Positions 46,887 to 58,305 of a stretch of DNA of 64,000 nt are shown one piece after another. The DNA comes from Bos javanicus (taxonomy: Eukaryota; Chordata; Mammalia; Artiodactyla; Bovidae): NCBI RefSeq assembly GCF_032452875.1, contig NC_083876.1, positions 7,936,001-8,000,000 of the forward strand, in the 5' to 3' direction. A program made the translations under genes and the position numbers. The notes below the pieces were generated by a model. It saw only the letters and a list, made by a program, of their open reading frames with translations. It was not told where the DNA came from and made no database searches. Within the stretch, counting starts at the first letter, position 1; every line of letters starts with the position of its first letter.

Positions 46887-47354
46887 TAAAAAATTAATTT
46901 ATTTTAATTGGAGGCCTATTACTTTATAATATTGTGGTGCTTTTTGCCATACATTCACATGAATCAGCCATGGGTGTACATGTGTCCCCCATCCCAAACC
47001 CCTCTCCCACCTCCCTCCCTATCCCATCCCTCTGAGTTTTCCCAGTGCATTGGCTTTTAGTGTCCTGTTTCATGCATAGAACTTGGACTGGTCATCTATT
47101 TCACATATGGTAATATACATGTTTCAATGCTATTCTCTCAAATCATCCCACCCTCACCTTCTTCCACAGAGTCCAAAAGTCTGTTCATTATATGTGTCTC
47201 TTTAGCTGTCTCACATACAGAGTCATTGTTACCATCTTTATAAATTCCATATACATGCATTAGTATACTGTATTGATGTTTCTCTTTCTGATTTACTTCA
47301 CTCTGTACAATAGGCTCCAGTTTCGTCCACCTCATTAGAATTAACTCAAACGTG

Positions 47355-47594
47355 TTATTTTTTTATAGCTGAGTAATATTCCATTCTGTATATATACCAC
47401 AACTTTCTTATCCATTTGTCTGCCAATGGACATCTAGATTGCTTCCATGGCCTGGCTACTGTAAACAGTGCTGCAATGAAGATTAGGGTACATGTGTCTC
47501 TTTCAATTCTGGTTTTCTCAGTGTGTATGCCCAGCAGTGGTATTGCTGGTTCGTATGGCAGTTCTACTTCCAGTTTTTTAAGAAATCTCCACAC
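47355..47594 (-). pseudogene. L1_BT ORF2 C-terminal fragment
   Basis: 'KKLEVELPYEPAIPLLGIHT' through 'MEYYSAIKK', the last ~75 residues of ORF2p. The stop is at the normal end of ORF2; the frame is lost upstream. Confidence 0.92.
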
Positions 47595-48738
47595 TGTTCT
47601 CCATAGTGACTATACTAGTTTGCATTCCCACAGACAGTATAAGAGGGTTACCTTTTCTACACACCCTTTCCAGTGTTTATTGCTTGTAGACTTTTGGATA
47701 GCAGTCATTTGACCAGTGTGAGATGGTACCTCATTGGAGTTTTGATTTGGATTTCTCTGATAATGAGTGATGTTGAGCATCTTTTCATGTGTTTATTAGA
47801 CATCTGTCTGTCTTCTTCAGAGAAAGGTCTGTTTAGTTCTTTGGCCCATTTTTTTATTGGGTATTTCATTTTTCTAGTATTGAGCTGCATGAGCTGCTTG
47901 TATATTTTTGAGATGAATTATTTGTCAGTTGCTTTGTTTGCTATTATTTTCTCCCATTTCAAAGGCTGTCTTTTCACCTTGCTTATAGTTTCCTTCATTG
48001 TGTAAAAGCTTTTAAGGTTAATTGGTTCCCATTTGTTTATTTTTGCTTTTATTTCCATTACTCTGGGAGGTGGGTCATAGAGGATCTTGCTGTGATTTAT
48101 GTCAGAGGGTGTTTTGCCTCTGTTTTCCTCTAGGAGTTTTATAGTTTCTGGTCCTACATTTAGATCTTTAATCCATTTTAAGTTTATTTTTGTGTATGGA
48201 GATATAAAGTGTTCTAATTTCATTCTTTTACAGGTGGTTGACCAGTTTTCCCAGCACCACTTGTTAAAGAGATTGTCTTTTCTCCATTGTATATTTTTGC
48301 CTCCTTTGTCAAAGATAAGGTGTCCATAAGTGTGTGGATTTATCTCTGGGTTTTCTGTTTTGTTCCATTGATCTATATTTCTGTCTTTGTGCCAGTACCA
48401 TACTGTCTTGTTGACCGTTGCTTTTTAGTGTAATCTGAAGTCAGGCAGCTTGATTCCTCCAGTTCCATTCTTATTTCTCAAGATTGCTTTGGCTATTTGA
48501 GGTTTTTTGTGTTTCCATACAAATTGTGAAATTATATGTTCTAGTTCTGTGAAAAATTACCGTTGGTAGCTGGATAGGGATTGCATTGAATCTGTAGATT
48601 GCTTTGGGTTGTATACTCATTTTCACTATATTGATTCTTCTGATCCATGAACATGGTATATTTCTCCATCTATTTGTGTCATCTTTGAATTCTTCTATCA
48701 GTGTTTTACAGTTTTCTATCTTTAGGTCTTTTGGTTCT

Positions 48739-49074
48739 TCAGGTAGATTTATTCCTAAGTATTTTATTCTTTTCATCACAATGGTGAATGAGATTGTTTC
48801 CTTTATTGCTTTCTGTTTTCTCATTACTAGTGTATAGGAATGCACGGGATTTCCCTGTGTTAATTTTATATCCTGCAACTCTATTATTTTCATTGATTAG
48901 TAATTTTCTGGTAGAGTCTTTATGGTTTTCTATGTAGAGAATCATGTCATCTACAAACAGTGCGAGTTTTACTTCTTCTTTCCAATCTGGGTTACTTTTA
49001 TTTCTTTTTCTTCTCTGACTGCTGTGGCTAAAACTTCCAACACTATGTTGAATAGTAGTGGTGAGAGTGGGCAC
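48739..49074 (-). pseudogene. L1_BT ORF2 RT active-site fragment with FVDD
   Basis: RT motif C region: 'EEVKLALFVDDMILYIENHK'. L1 normally has FADD here; a GCA-to-GTA-type change (48943-48957 on the + strand complement) gives FVDD. The fragment also loses 'LEL' downstream and ends at a frameshift. Confidence 0.9.
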
Positions 49075-49950
49075 CCTTGTCTTGTTCCTGACTTGAGGGG
49101 AAATGCTTTCAATTTTTCACCATTGAGGATAATGTTTGCTGTGGGTTTATCATATATGGCTTTTATTATGTTGAGATATATCTGTTTTCTGGTGAGTTTT
49201 TATCATAAATGGGATTTTGAATTTTGTCAAAGGCTTTCTCTGCATCTATCGAAATAATTATATGGTTTTTATCTTTCAATTTGTTAATGTGCTGTATCAC
49301 ATTGATTTGCCAATATTGAAGAATTGTTGTATCCCTGGGATAAAGCCCATTTGGTCATGATGTATGATCTTTTTAATATGTTGTTGGATTCTGTTTGATA
49401 GAATTTTGTTGAGGATTTTTGTATCTATGTTCATCAGTGATATTGGCCTGTAGTTTTATTTTCTGGGGGCGTCTTTGTCAGGTTTTGGTATTAGGGTGAT
49501 GGTGGCCTCATAGAATGAGTGTGGGAGTTTACCTTCCTCTGCAATTTTCTGGAAGAGTTTGAGTAGGATAGGTGTTAGCTCTTCTCTAAATTTTTGGTAG
49601 AATTCACCTGTGAAACCATCTGTTCCTGGGCTTTTGTTTGTTGGAAGATTTTTTATTACAGTTTCAATTTCCATGCTTGTGACAGGTCTGTTAAGATTTT
49701 CTGTTCTTCCTAGTTCTATTTTGGAAGGTTATACCTTTCTAAGAATTTGTCCATTTCTTCCAAGTTGTCCATTTTATTGGCATATAGTTGATGATAGTAG
49801 TCTCTTATGATTCTTTGCATTTCTGTGTTGTCTGTTGTGATTTTTCCATTTTTATTTCTAATTATGTTCATTTGATTCTTCTCCCTTTTTTTCTTGATGA
49901 GTCTGGCTATTGGTTTGTCTATTTTATTTATATTCTCAAAGAACCAGCTT

Positions 49951-50662
49951 TTAGTTTTTTTTTTTATTTTTGCTATAGTCTCCTTTCTTTCTTTTTTTAT
50001 TTATCCCTGCTCTAATTTTTATGATTTCTTTCCTTCTACTAACCCTTGGGTTCTTCATTTCTTCTTTTTCTAGTTGCTTTAGGTGTAAATTTAGACTATT
50101 TATTTGATTTTTCTCTTGTTTCTTGAGGTAAGCTTGTATTGCTATGAACCTTCCCCTTAGCACTGCTTTTACTGAATCCCATAGGTTTTGGGTTGTCCTG
50201 TTTTCATTTTCATTTGTTTCTACACATATTTTTATTTCCTTTTTTATTTCTTCCAAGATTTGTTGGTTATTCAGAAGCGTGTTGTTTAGCCTCCATATGT
50301 TTTTATCTTTAATAGTTTTTTTTCCTGTAGTTGACATCTAATCTTACCACATTGTGATCAGCAAAGATGCTTGAAATGATTTTGTTTTTTTTGTATTTAC
50401 CAAGGCTAGATTTAAAGCCCAAGATGTGATCTATCCTGGAGAATGTTCTCTGTGCACTTGAGAAAAAGGTGAAATTCATTGTTTGGGGGTGAAATGTCTT
50501 ATAGATATCAATTAGGTCTAACTGGTCCATTGTATCTTTTAAAGTTTGTGTTTCCTTGCTAATTTCCTGTTTGGTTGATCTATCTATAGCTGTGAGTAGG
50601 GTATTAAAGTCTCCCACTATTATTGTGTTATTGTTAATTTCCCCTTTCATACTTGTTAGCAT
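49951..50662 (-). pseudogene. L1_BT ORF2 endonuclease-to-RT fragments
   Basis: Two overlapping frames: 50309-50662 has 'IIVGDFNTLLTAIDRSTKQE' (L1 endonuclease GDFNT motif) and 'FSRIDHILGFKSSLGKYKK' (SRIDH motif); 49951-50337 has the following linker. Their overlap marks a frameshift. Confidence 0.92.
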
Positions 50663-51506
50663 TTGCCTTATGTCCGAGGTACTCCTATGTTGGGTACATA
50701 TATATGTATAATTGTTATATCTTCTTATATTGATCCTTTGATCATTATGTAATGCCCTTCTTTGTCTCTTTTCTCAGCCTTTATTTAAAAGTCTAGTTTA
50801 TCTGATATGAGTATTGTTACTTCTGCTTTCTTTGGGTCTCCATTTGCATGAAATATCTTTTTCCAGTCCTTCACTTTCAGTCTGTATATGTCCCTTGGTT
50901 TGAGGTGAGTCTCTTGTAGATAGCATATATAGGGGTCTTGTTTTTGTATCCATTCAGCCAGTCTTTGTCTTTTGGTTGGATCCTGTTGCCATTTACTTTG
51001 TTGTTTTGGATTCAGGTTTATAAATCTTTCCTGTGTTTCCTGTCTAGAGAAGATCCTTTAGCATATGTTAAAGAGCTGATTTGATGGTGCTGAATTCTCT
51101 CAGCTTCTGCTTGTCTGTAAAGCTTTTTATTTCTCCTTTATATTTGAATGAGATCCTTGCTTGGTATAGTAATCTGGTTTTTCTCTTTCATCATTTAAGT
51201 ATGTCCTGCCATTCCCTTCTGGTTGAAGACATTTTATTGAAAGGAGATCCCCTTGTGTGTTATTTGTTGCTTTTCTCTTGCTGCTTTTAATATTTGCTCT
51301 TTGTGTTTTATCTTCGTTAGTTTGATTAATTTGTGTACTAGTGTGTTTCACCTTGTAAATGTCCTAAACATTTATCCTGTTTGGGACTCTCTGAGCATTT
51401 TGTACTTGGGTGGCTATCTCCTTTCCCGTTTTAGGGATGTTTTCAACTATTATTGCCTAAAGTATTTTCTCATGCCCTTTCTTTTTGTCTTTTTCTTCTG
51501 GGACTC

Positions 51507-51953
51507 CTATGATTCAAATGTTGAGGTATTTAACATTGTCTCAGAGGTCTCTGAGGTTGTCCTTATTTCTTTTAATTCTTTTTTCTTTTTCCTCTCTGCT
51601 TCATTTATTTCTAGCATTCCATCTTTTACCTCACTTATCCTATCTTCTGCCTCAGTTATTCTTCTGTTGGTTCCCTCCAGAGTGCTTTTGTTCTCACTTA
51701 CTGCATTATTCATTATTGATTGACTCTTCTTTATTTCTTCTAGGTCCTTGTTAAATATTTCTTGCATCTTCTCAGTCCTTGTCTCTAGTCTATTTATCTG
51801 TAACTCCATTTTGTTTTCAGGATTTTGGATCATCTGTACTATCATTATTCTGAATTCTTTTTCAGGTAGACTCCCTATCTCCTCCTCTTTTGTATGGTTT
51901 GCTGGGCATTTATCGTGTTCCTTTACCTGATGAATGTTTCTCTGCCTTTTCAT
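51507..51953 (-). pseudogene. L1_BT ORF1 N-terminal fragment (148 codons)
   Basis: Begins MKRQRNIHQVKEHDKCPANH and continues with a long Glu/Lys/Leu-rich coiled coil ('INRLETRTEKMQEIFNKDLE', 'ITEAEDRISEVKDGMLEIN'), the trimerisation region of ORF1p. The frame breaks before the RRM and C-terminal domains. The Met at 51953 is the normal start as far as can be judged. Confidence 0.9.
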
Positions 51954-52571
51954 TTTGTTTAGATTGCTGTGTTTAGGGTGCCCTTTCTGTAGGCTGGAAG
52001 TTCGTAAGCTTGAGGTTCCTCTTTATTGTGGAGCCTTCTCCCTGTGGGTGGGGTTGGACGAGTGACTTGTCAAGGTTTCCTGTTTAGAGGAGCTTGCATC
52101 TATGTTCTGGTGGGTGGAACTGGATCTCTTCCTCTGAAGTACAATGAACTGTCCAGTAGTGAGTTTTGGGGTATCTATGGGTTTGGCATGGCTTTGGGCA
52201 GCCAGTCTTTTTAATGCTCAATTCTGTGTTCCTGCTTTGGTGGAGAATTAGCATGGTATGTCTTACTCTGCAACTTGTTGGCTCTTGGGTGGAGCTTGGT
52301 TTCAGTGTAAGTTTGGAGTTTTTTGAGTGAGCTCTTGACTATTAATGTTCCCTGGAATCAGGAGTTCTCTGATGTTCCCAGACCTGCATCTGGCTTTCAG
52401 CCTTATTCTTAAAATAGCCTCAAGACTTCTCCATCTGTACAGCACAGATGTTAAAACATCTAGGTTAATGGTGAAACAATTCTCCACAGCCAGGGATACG
52501 CAGAGAGGTTCACAGAGTTATATGAAGAAGAGAAGAGGAAGGTGGGAGATAGAGGTGAACAGGAGGAGAAG

Positions 52572-52840
52572 CTATGCTAAGTCACTTCAGTCGTTTCCAA
52601 CTCTGTGCGACCCCATAGACAGCAGCCCACCAGGCTCCCCCGTCCCTGGGATTCTCCAGGCAAGAACACTGGAGTGGGCTGCCATTTCCTTCTCCAATGC
52701 ATGAAAGTGAAAAGTGAAAGTGAAGTCATTCAGTCGTGTCTGACTCTTAGCGACCCCATGCATTGCAGCCTAACAGGCTCCTCTGTCCATGGGATTTTCC
52801 AAGCAAGAGGTACTGGAGTGGGGTGCCATTGCCTTCTCTG
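52572..52840 (-). mobile_element. Bov-A2 SINE with 11-bp target duplication
   Basis: Antisense dimeric Bov-A2 inserted in the L1_BT 5' UTR; two monomers joined near TGAAAGTGAAAAGTGAAAGT. It is flanked by AGGAGGAGAAG at 52561-52571 and 52841-52851. Confidence 0.95.
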
Positions 52841-53468
52841 AGGAGGAGAAGAGGGGGAATCAAAAGAGGAGAGAGCGATTTAGCCAGTAATCAATTCCCT
52901 ATGTGTTCTCAACAACCCAGAACATGCAGAAAGGTTCACAGAGTTAAGTAGAGAAGAGAAGGGGGAGGGAGGAAATAGAGGTAACCTGGGGGAAGAAGGG
53001 AGAGTTAAAAGGCAAGAGAGCAATCAAGCCAGTAATATCACCCCTAAGTGAAAATGGATATTGAGGATTAGATTCTTAAAGGTACAAAATTGATAACAAA
53101 TACCAAAAAGCAAAGATTAAAAATCTAGAGTAGAGGTTAGACTCTCAAAAAAAAAAAAAAAAAAAACTATTAAAAATACAAAACAAAATCGCAAAAATTA
53201 TAAAATATATATGAATATATAAAATATATATGAAAATATAGATGAAATTTTCCTTAAAAATAGGGTCTTTTTTTTTCAAGGTAATAGTAGGTTATAAAAA
53301 TGAAAATTAAAGGAGTAATAAAGAACTTAAAGTTAAAAATCATTAAAAAGTTTGTTAATAGTAAAAATAAACCTAGGAATTTCTCTGGAGCTGTTGTGGG
53401 CAGTGTGGGGTCAGTTCGGTTTCAGATAGTTCCTTGTTCTAGCTTGTACTTGTTCTCAAGGTCTATAG
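52841..53468 (-). mobile_element. L1_BT 5' UTR, continued
   Basis: Antisense 5' UTR with duplicated purine-rich GAGAAGAG stretches, an A-run at 53145-53166 and an AT-rich (AAATATATATGA) stretch, as in other ruminant L1 5' regions. Confidence 0.75.
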
Positions 53469-53580
53469 TGAAAGTGACTCAGTCGTGTCTGACTCTTTGT
53501 GACCCCATGGACTATACAGTCCATGGAATTCTCCAGGTCAGAATACTGGAGTGGGTACTGTTCCCTTCTCCAGGGGATCT
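53469..53580 (-). mobile_element. Bov-tA SINE, 5'-truncated, with 13-bp target duplication
   Basis: 112-bp antisense SINE piece (GTGACTCAGTCGTGTCTGAC … CTTCTCCAGGGGATC) flanked by TCAAGGTCTATAG at 53456-53468 and 53581-53593. Confidence 0.94.
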
Positions 53581-54351
53581 TCAAGGTCTATAGGCCCCTT
53601 TCAGTGCTTAGTCAATGTTAACTACAGGGTTTTAATCTGTTGCAGCTGTCACTTGCAGAGTGTTTCCCTCTGTTTATTTTGGCTTCCTCTGTTTGCAGGT
53701 CTCTTCAGTGTCTAACTTCCACCCTGACACAAGGGGGTGAAGGTGGTCATTTATTTAGGCTCACTTGTTCAGTTGTGTTGTGGGGAGGGAGGAACACTGC
53801 AAACAAATATGACTGGCATGTGTGGAGAGTGCTTGCAATTTGTGGACCACCCTGGGTTTGCCCCAGCTCACAGCCATGTATGCTTTCCGGGGTCTACACT
53901 GCTCAGGCTCCAGGGTGCTCTACAGGGCACTGTTGAAAGCAGGCCCTGTGTTTCATGCACTTCCCAGGTCTAAGCTGCTCAGGTTCAGATTCTCAGGTAC
54001 TCTGCAAGGGCAGAGACGGTTGGGTGTGCATTTTGTGCCCTTCACAGGTCTGAGCAGCTCAGGTGACTAGGTGCTTGGCAAGTGCACTGTCCCTGGTGGA
54101 CAGTGTGTCTTAATCACCTCCCTGGTCCTGGCCGCTCGATTTCCTGGGTGCGCCGCTAGAGCACCATCTCAAGTGTGCCAGGTGCCTCCTCTGGGGAGCT
54201 AATCTCAGGCTGTGACCCTCCTGGCAGATGTCAGCTGTCCAGGATATCAGGAAGACGTGGTTAGCAACTGGGAGCCTGCTCACAGTTTGGTGGAGGATGC
54301 TGGTCTCTGGGGCGAGATTGCCCGCTGCCTTCCACTCTGGCTGTTGCATGC
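53581..54351 (-). mobile_element. L1_BT 5' UTR, 5'-most part (GC-rich)
   Basis: GC-rich 5' UTR/promoter region of the ruminant L1 in antisense. Repeated CAGGTCT…GCTCAGG units (53900-54065) and CCTGGTCCTGGCCGCTCGAT are characteristic. The overlapping frames (53640-53973, 54110-54431) are not proteins. It ends near 54351 where BovB starts. Confidence 0.8.
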
Positions 54352-54719
54352 CAGTTCATGATCTGAGCCACAATCAGCTTGTTTTTGCTGACTGTATAGA
54401 GCTTCTCCATCTTTGTCTGCAACGAATATAATCAGTCTGATTTTGGTATTGACCATCTGGTGGTGTTCACATGTAGAGTCGTGTCTCGTGTTGTTGGTAG
54501 AGGGTGTTTGCTATGTGCAGTGCATTCTCTTGGCAAAACTCTGTTAGCCTTTGCCCTGGTTCACTTTGTTCTCCAAGACCAAACCTGCCTGTTACTTCCA
54601 GGTATCTCTTGACTTCCTACTTTTGCATTCCAGTCACCTGTGATAAAAAGGACATCCATTTTTTTTTTTTTTTTGGTCTTAGTTCTAGAAGGTCTTTTAG
54701 GTCTTCATAGAACCATTCA
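54352..54719 (-). mobile_element. BovB LINE, antisense, endonuclease part (first block after L1)
   Basis: AGTTCATGATCTGAGCCACA, GTATAGAGCTTCTCCATCTT and GTTAGCCTTTGCCCTGGTTC are endonuclease-region BovB. Compared with the intact copy at 37491-40825 this block matches about 39630-39990, so roughly 0.9 kb is skipped relative to the BovB on the other side of the L1. The T-run at 54659-54674 is an internal expansion. Confidence 0.9.
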
Positions 54720-54989
54720 TGGAGAAGGAAATGGCAACCCACTCCAGTACTCTTCCTGGAAAATCCCATGGATGGAGGAGCCTGGTAGGCTGCAGTCCAT
54801 GGGGTCACGAAGAGTAGGACATGACTGAGTGACTTCACTTTCACTTTTCACTTTCATGCATTGGAGAAGGAAATGGCAACCTACTCCAGTGTTCTTGCCT
54901 GGAGACTCCCAGAGAGGGAGGAGCCTGGTGGGCTGCCGTCTATGGGGTAGCAGAGTTGGACACAACTGAAGCGACTTAGCAGCAGCAGC
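54720..54989 (+). mobile_element. Bov-A2 SINE with (CAG)n tail and 11-bp target duplication
   Basis: Sense Bov-A2 dimer ending GAAGCGACTTAGCAGCAGCAG. Flanks are AGAACCATTCA (54709-54719) and AGAACCGTTCA (54990-55000), with one mismatch. Confidence 0.94.
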
Positions 54990-55225
54990 AGAACCGTTCA
55001 ACTTCAGCTTCTTCAGCATTAGTGGTTGTGGCATTGACTTGGATTACTGTGATATTGAATGGTTTGTCTTGGAAACAAACAGATCATTCCATTGTTTTTG
55101 AAATTGCATCCAAGTACTGCATTTTGGAATCTTTTGACTATGAGGGCTATTCCATTTCTTCTAAGGGGTTCTTGCCCATAGTAGTAGATATAATGGTCAT
55201 CTGAATTAAATTTGTCCATTTTGGC
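54990..55225 (-). mobile_element. BovB LINE, antisense, endonuclease part continued
   Basis: The minus frame 55019-55219 shows 'MDKFNSDDHYIYYYGQEPLR', the endonuclease text. It matches about 39990-40210 of the intact copy and stops at GTCCATTTT. Confidence 0.9.
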
Positions 55226-55527
55226 GAATTAGAAGAGATCTCTAATCTTTCCCATTCCATTGTTTTTCTCTATTTCTTTGCATTGATTACATAGGAAGTC
55301 TTTCTTATTTCTCCTTGGTATCCTTTGTAACTCTGCATCCAGATGAGTATGTCTTTCCTTTTCTCCTTTGCCTTTTGCCCTTCTTTACTCAGGTATTTGT
55401 AAGGCCTCTTCAGACAACCATTTTGTCTTTTTGCATTTCTTCTCCTTAAGGATACCTTTCATCACTACCTCCTGTACAATGTTATGAACCTCTGTCCACA
55501 GTTCTTCAGGTATTCTGTCTATCAGGA
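55226..55527 (-). mobile_element. BovB linker segment, antisense, out of order
   Basis: AGAAGAGATCTCTAATCTTT, TCTATTTCTTTGCATTGATT and AGTTCTTCAGGTATTCTGTC match about 39190-39500 of the intact copy, a part that should precede, not follow, the block just before it. It is either a displaced piece of the same BovB or a separate BovB insertion. Confidence 0.88.
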
Positions 55528-55586
55528 CTGATATTGGGAGTGAAATCACACCACATACTCTTCATTGTAATCCTTGATGCTCTAAA

Positions 55587-56057
55587 GTGCGGGTTGGCAA
55601 AGTATACTGGGGCCTCTCAGGTGGTGCTGGTGGTAAAGAATCCATTTGCCAATTCAGGAGACAAAACAGACTTGGGCTGGATCCCTGAGTTAGGAACATC
55701 CTCTCCAGTAGGAAATGGCATCCTTCTCCAGTATTCCTTCCTGGAAAATTCCATGGACAGAGGAGCCAGGTGGACTCAGTCCATTCGGTCACAAAGAGTC
55801 AGACACGCAACTGAACACGCACAGGACAAGTTCAAGCAAGTATGGCCTGCAGCGTGTGGGATCAACCCAGACTGATAGCCGTTTCAGTATAGTTTTATTG
55901 GAACACAGCCACGTCTGTTTGTTTATATATTGTTTATGGCTGTTTTTGTCCTGCATCTGTTGCCTTGAGTCATTGCAATGGAAATCATGTGGCCCACAAG
56001 TCCTAAAATATTTACTATCTAATCCTTTAAAAAAAAAAAATTGCCAACTCCTGCCCC
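55587..56057. mobile_element. hAT-type (Charlie-like) DNA transposon remnant, split by a SINE
   Basis: The left end GGGTTGGCAAAG and right end TTGCCAACTCCTG are complementary in their TTGGCAA core. The interior TTTTATTGGAACACAGCCAC, TTGTTTATGGCTGTTTTTGT and AAATATTTACTATCTAATCC matches a common mammalian hAT MER element from memory. A Bov-tA is inserted near its left end. The 8-bp target duplication is no longer visible. Confidence 0.7.
55607..55833 (+). mobile_element. Bov-tA SINE
   Basis: Sense Bov-tA: GGCCTCTCAGGTGGTGCTGG, GGTAAAGAATCCATTTGCCA, ATTCCATGGACAGAGGAGCC. A short imperfect CAA(A)GTAT duplication brackets it. Confidence 0.92.
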
Positions 56058-56329
56058 CAAAAATGTTCTCCAGCATTTTTCATGTCTTGGCACACATAAA
56101 AAATAATTACTCAACACATTGGGACAAACAAATGAAATGTTTGCGAGCTGAGTCAGGTTAAGGTGCCCAAGGGTGAGGGGACCATTACTCTATTAATCCT
56201 GGAGAATTCTCCATCATTGTTGATTTCAAATACATATTCACCTATAATGTTTCATTGTATCTAGAGCTTTTGAAAATGTTTTTTCCTGTTTTTCTTGTAT
56301 CATAAACTCTCTTCCTGATCTTCTGCTCT

Positions 56330-56860
56330 GGTTTCTTTTTTCTCTCAGTAATGTATTTTGGGGAAAAAATTATCTTAACAATTTAGTTTACTATCTCTAT
56401 CTTCACTTCTGTCTAATTTGTTATTTGTTTATCCACAGAGTTTTGATTTTAAGTTATTGCCATTTTTCATTTCTAGAATTTCCATTTTTATCTTTTAGAT
56501 TACTTTTTAGATTTTCCTAGCTTATTCAGTTATTTTTAAACTTATGTTTTATTTATTTTAACTTAGTAAGTACAGTCTCATAATTGGTGATTAGTGATTT
56601 CTGTATTTGAATTTTCGTGGGTCTATTCTGTTTTTTTTTTTTTCTCTCTCTTAATTTTTACTCATAGGACCTTATTTCCAAATGTGCTAGGTTATATTAT
56701 GCTATCTGTTCTTAAAATATTATTTGTGAGGATTGATGCCTATTATTAAGGTATCATCTTCCAAGGATGATTTGTTTTTGCCTCTTCTGAGCACTTGGTG
56801 ATAATACTAACCAGGATTTCAATTCAGTCTTGAGGTTACCTGATTTATCCAGGTAATGTC
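56330..56860 (-). mobile_element. Old L1 5'/ORF1 region remnant, tentative
   Basis: TTTCATTTCTAGAATTTCCA, TGTGAGGATTGATGCCTATT and the pyrimidine-rich stretches resemble the antisense of the ORF1/5' region of old L1 (or half-L1) elements. The similarity is weak, and the ends are approximate. Confidence 0.4.
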
Positions 56861-57981
56861 AACACAAGCTCTGATTCTACACGAGGGCTGGATCATTGTC
56901 ACATTTTTTCCTCATGTATCCCAGCATTTCTATTAGTATTCACATGGAAGGACTGATCTGAAAAAGAACTTATTGCTGGAAATTGGAACTCTAAATCAAT
57001 GCCTTATCACACCTATAATCCCTGAACAGCTCACCTTATCCCCTTGTACGTTTGTTGGGAAGCACTGCCTGAAGTATTTTCTGTCTGCTCTTGATAACTC
57101 TATATTTTCTGCCTCATTGTAGCAATTTAATATTTCCTTAGAGTTGAGTATCTAGAGGACTGGAAGTGTGACTTATTCACCTTTTTAAATTTTATGCATA
57201 GCAAAAAGATTTGCAAATAGTGCTGAGTAAATTCATTAATTAATATGATAAATCTTTCTTGAGACCCTATTATTTGTTCTGATGCTCAAGGTGCCTGACA
57301 CATGTATTAGTGAACAGACAAAAATACCTGAATCATGGAACTTAAATGGGAGGATGGGTGAAGTAGGGGGTGATAAGAACATAATCTATAAATAAATTAT
57401 ATAGTGTGTTAAAAGGTAAAAATGTCATGGTGGCTTTTATCAAGATAAGAGAATAGAGCATGTCATTTAATTCAGTTGATTTGTTTATATTCCTTTGACT
57501 TATTCCAAGATGCCACCATTTGTTATATAATATTTATTTAACAAGTTTCCAAGGTAGCACTTCAGCATCTATCCCTGGGTCTTCAGGTTTGACCAGATGC
57601 TTTTCTAGGTTACCTGAATAGCTGTGATATCGATGAATGTCCTTTCTTCATCTACACTCTGTCTTTGGTCTGAATGTCTGTCCCTCTGGCCCCACCACAG
57701 TCGTTATCCCAACTATACATTGTGTCATGCCTTAGAAGCAGTAGACATAAGCTATTAAATTTAAATATTTTCTGAAATTGAAACAGTTGAAAATTTTTCA
57801 AAAATTACTAAAGGGGCAGAATCAATTCATTTTATACTTTCCACTAAAATTTAGAAGTGAAAAACTCCTTGACTTTATCCATAGGCATTCTGGATCCAAA
57901 ATATTGCAAATGATTTCTAGATTTACAATTTTCTACAGTCAATTATTTATTATATGAATAATGATCTCAAAAGACTGCAAT
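56861..57981. other. Unique intronic sequence
   Basis: AT-rich, no recognised repeat, exon or RNA gene. The short gap 56058-56329 is similar. Confidence 0.55.
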
Positions 57982-58010
57982 TGTGTGTGTGTGTGTGTGT
58001 GTGTGTGCGC
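57982..58010. repeat. (GT)n microsatellite
   Basis: About thirteen GT units, then GCGC. It directly adjoins the polyadenylation-signal end of the next element. Confidence 0.93.
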
Positions 58011-58145
58011 AGCAGTTTTATTACAGTACGAAAAGGAACACAGAAAGCTTCTGACACAGACATCAGAAGGGGGTGGAAAGTGCCCCCCCTCGCTAGTCTT
58101 TTCAAGGGCTCATATATGCTTTTTTCAGACCCACTCGAAAGACTA
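58011..58145 (-). other. Possible LTR or 3'-end fragment with AATAAA signal
   Basis: On the minus strand the block runs through CACTTTCCACCCCCTTCTGA and ends with GTACTGTAATAAAACTGCT (AATAAA at 58017-58022) right before the (AC)n tract. The style resembles the U3-R part of a gammaretrovirus-like LTR or the 3' end of a retrocopy, but I cannot identify it and see no defined ends. Confidence 0.3.
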
Positions 58146-58174
58146 TAATTTTTGAAGGAAGAATATTGCACAAT

Positions 58175-58292
58175 GCATGTGTGCTCAGTTGCGTCTGACT
58201 CTGCGACCCCATGGACTGTAGCCCTCTAGGTTCCTCTGTCCAAGGAATTTTCCAGGCAAGAATACTGAAGTGGGTTGCCATTGCCTACTCCA
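58175..58292 (-). mobile_element. Bov-tA SINE, 5'-truncated
   Basis: 118-bp antisense piece (GTGTGCTCAGTTGCGTCTGA … GGTTGCCATTGCCTACTCCA). It is flanked by AATATTGCACAAT (58162-58174) and AATATTGTGCAAT (58293-58305), matching at 11 of 13 positions. Confidence 0.88.
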
Positions 58293-58305
58293 AATATTGT
58301 GCAAT

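Larger units (their letters stand above)
46887..52571 (-). mobile_element. Structurally full-length ruminant L1 (L1_BT-like), antisense: 3' UTR, ORF2, ORF1, start of 5' UTR
   Basis: From its A/T-rich tail and 3' UTR (TTTTAATTGGAGGCCTATTA) through the whole of ORF2 and ORF1 into the long ruminant L1 5' UTR, which continues to 54351 after two SINEs. Both ORFs are broken into many frames, so it is inactive. Sequence match to typical ruminant L1 text is far better than for the old L1s, so it is the youngest large LINE here. Confidence 0.93.

Noticed and set aside
53640..54431. Cluster of overlapping frames
   Set aside because: They fall in the GC-rich L1_BT 5' UTR and are not conserved proteins.
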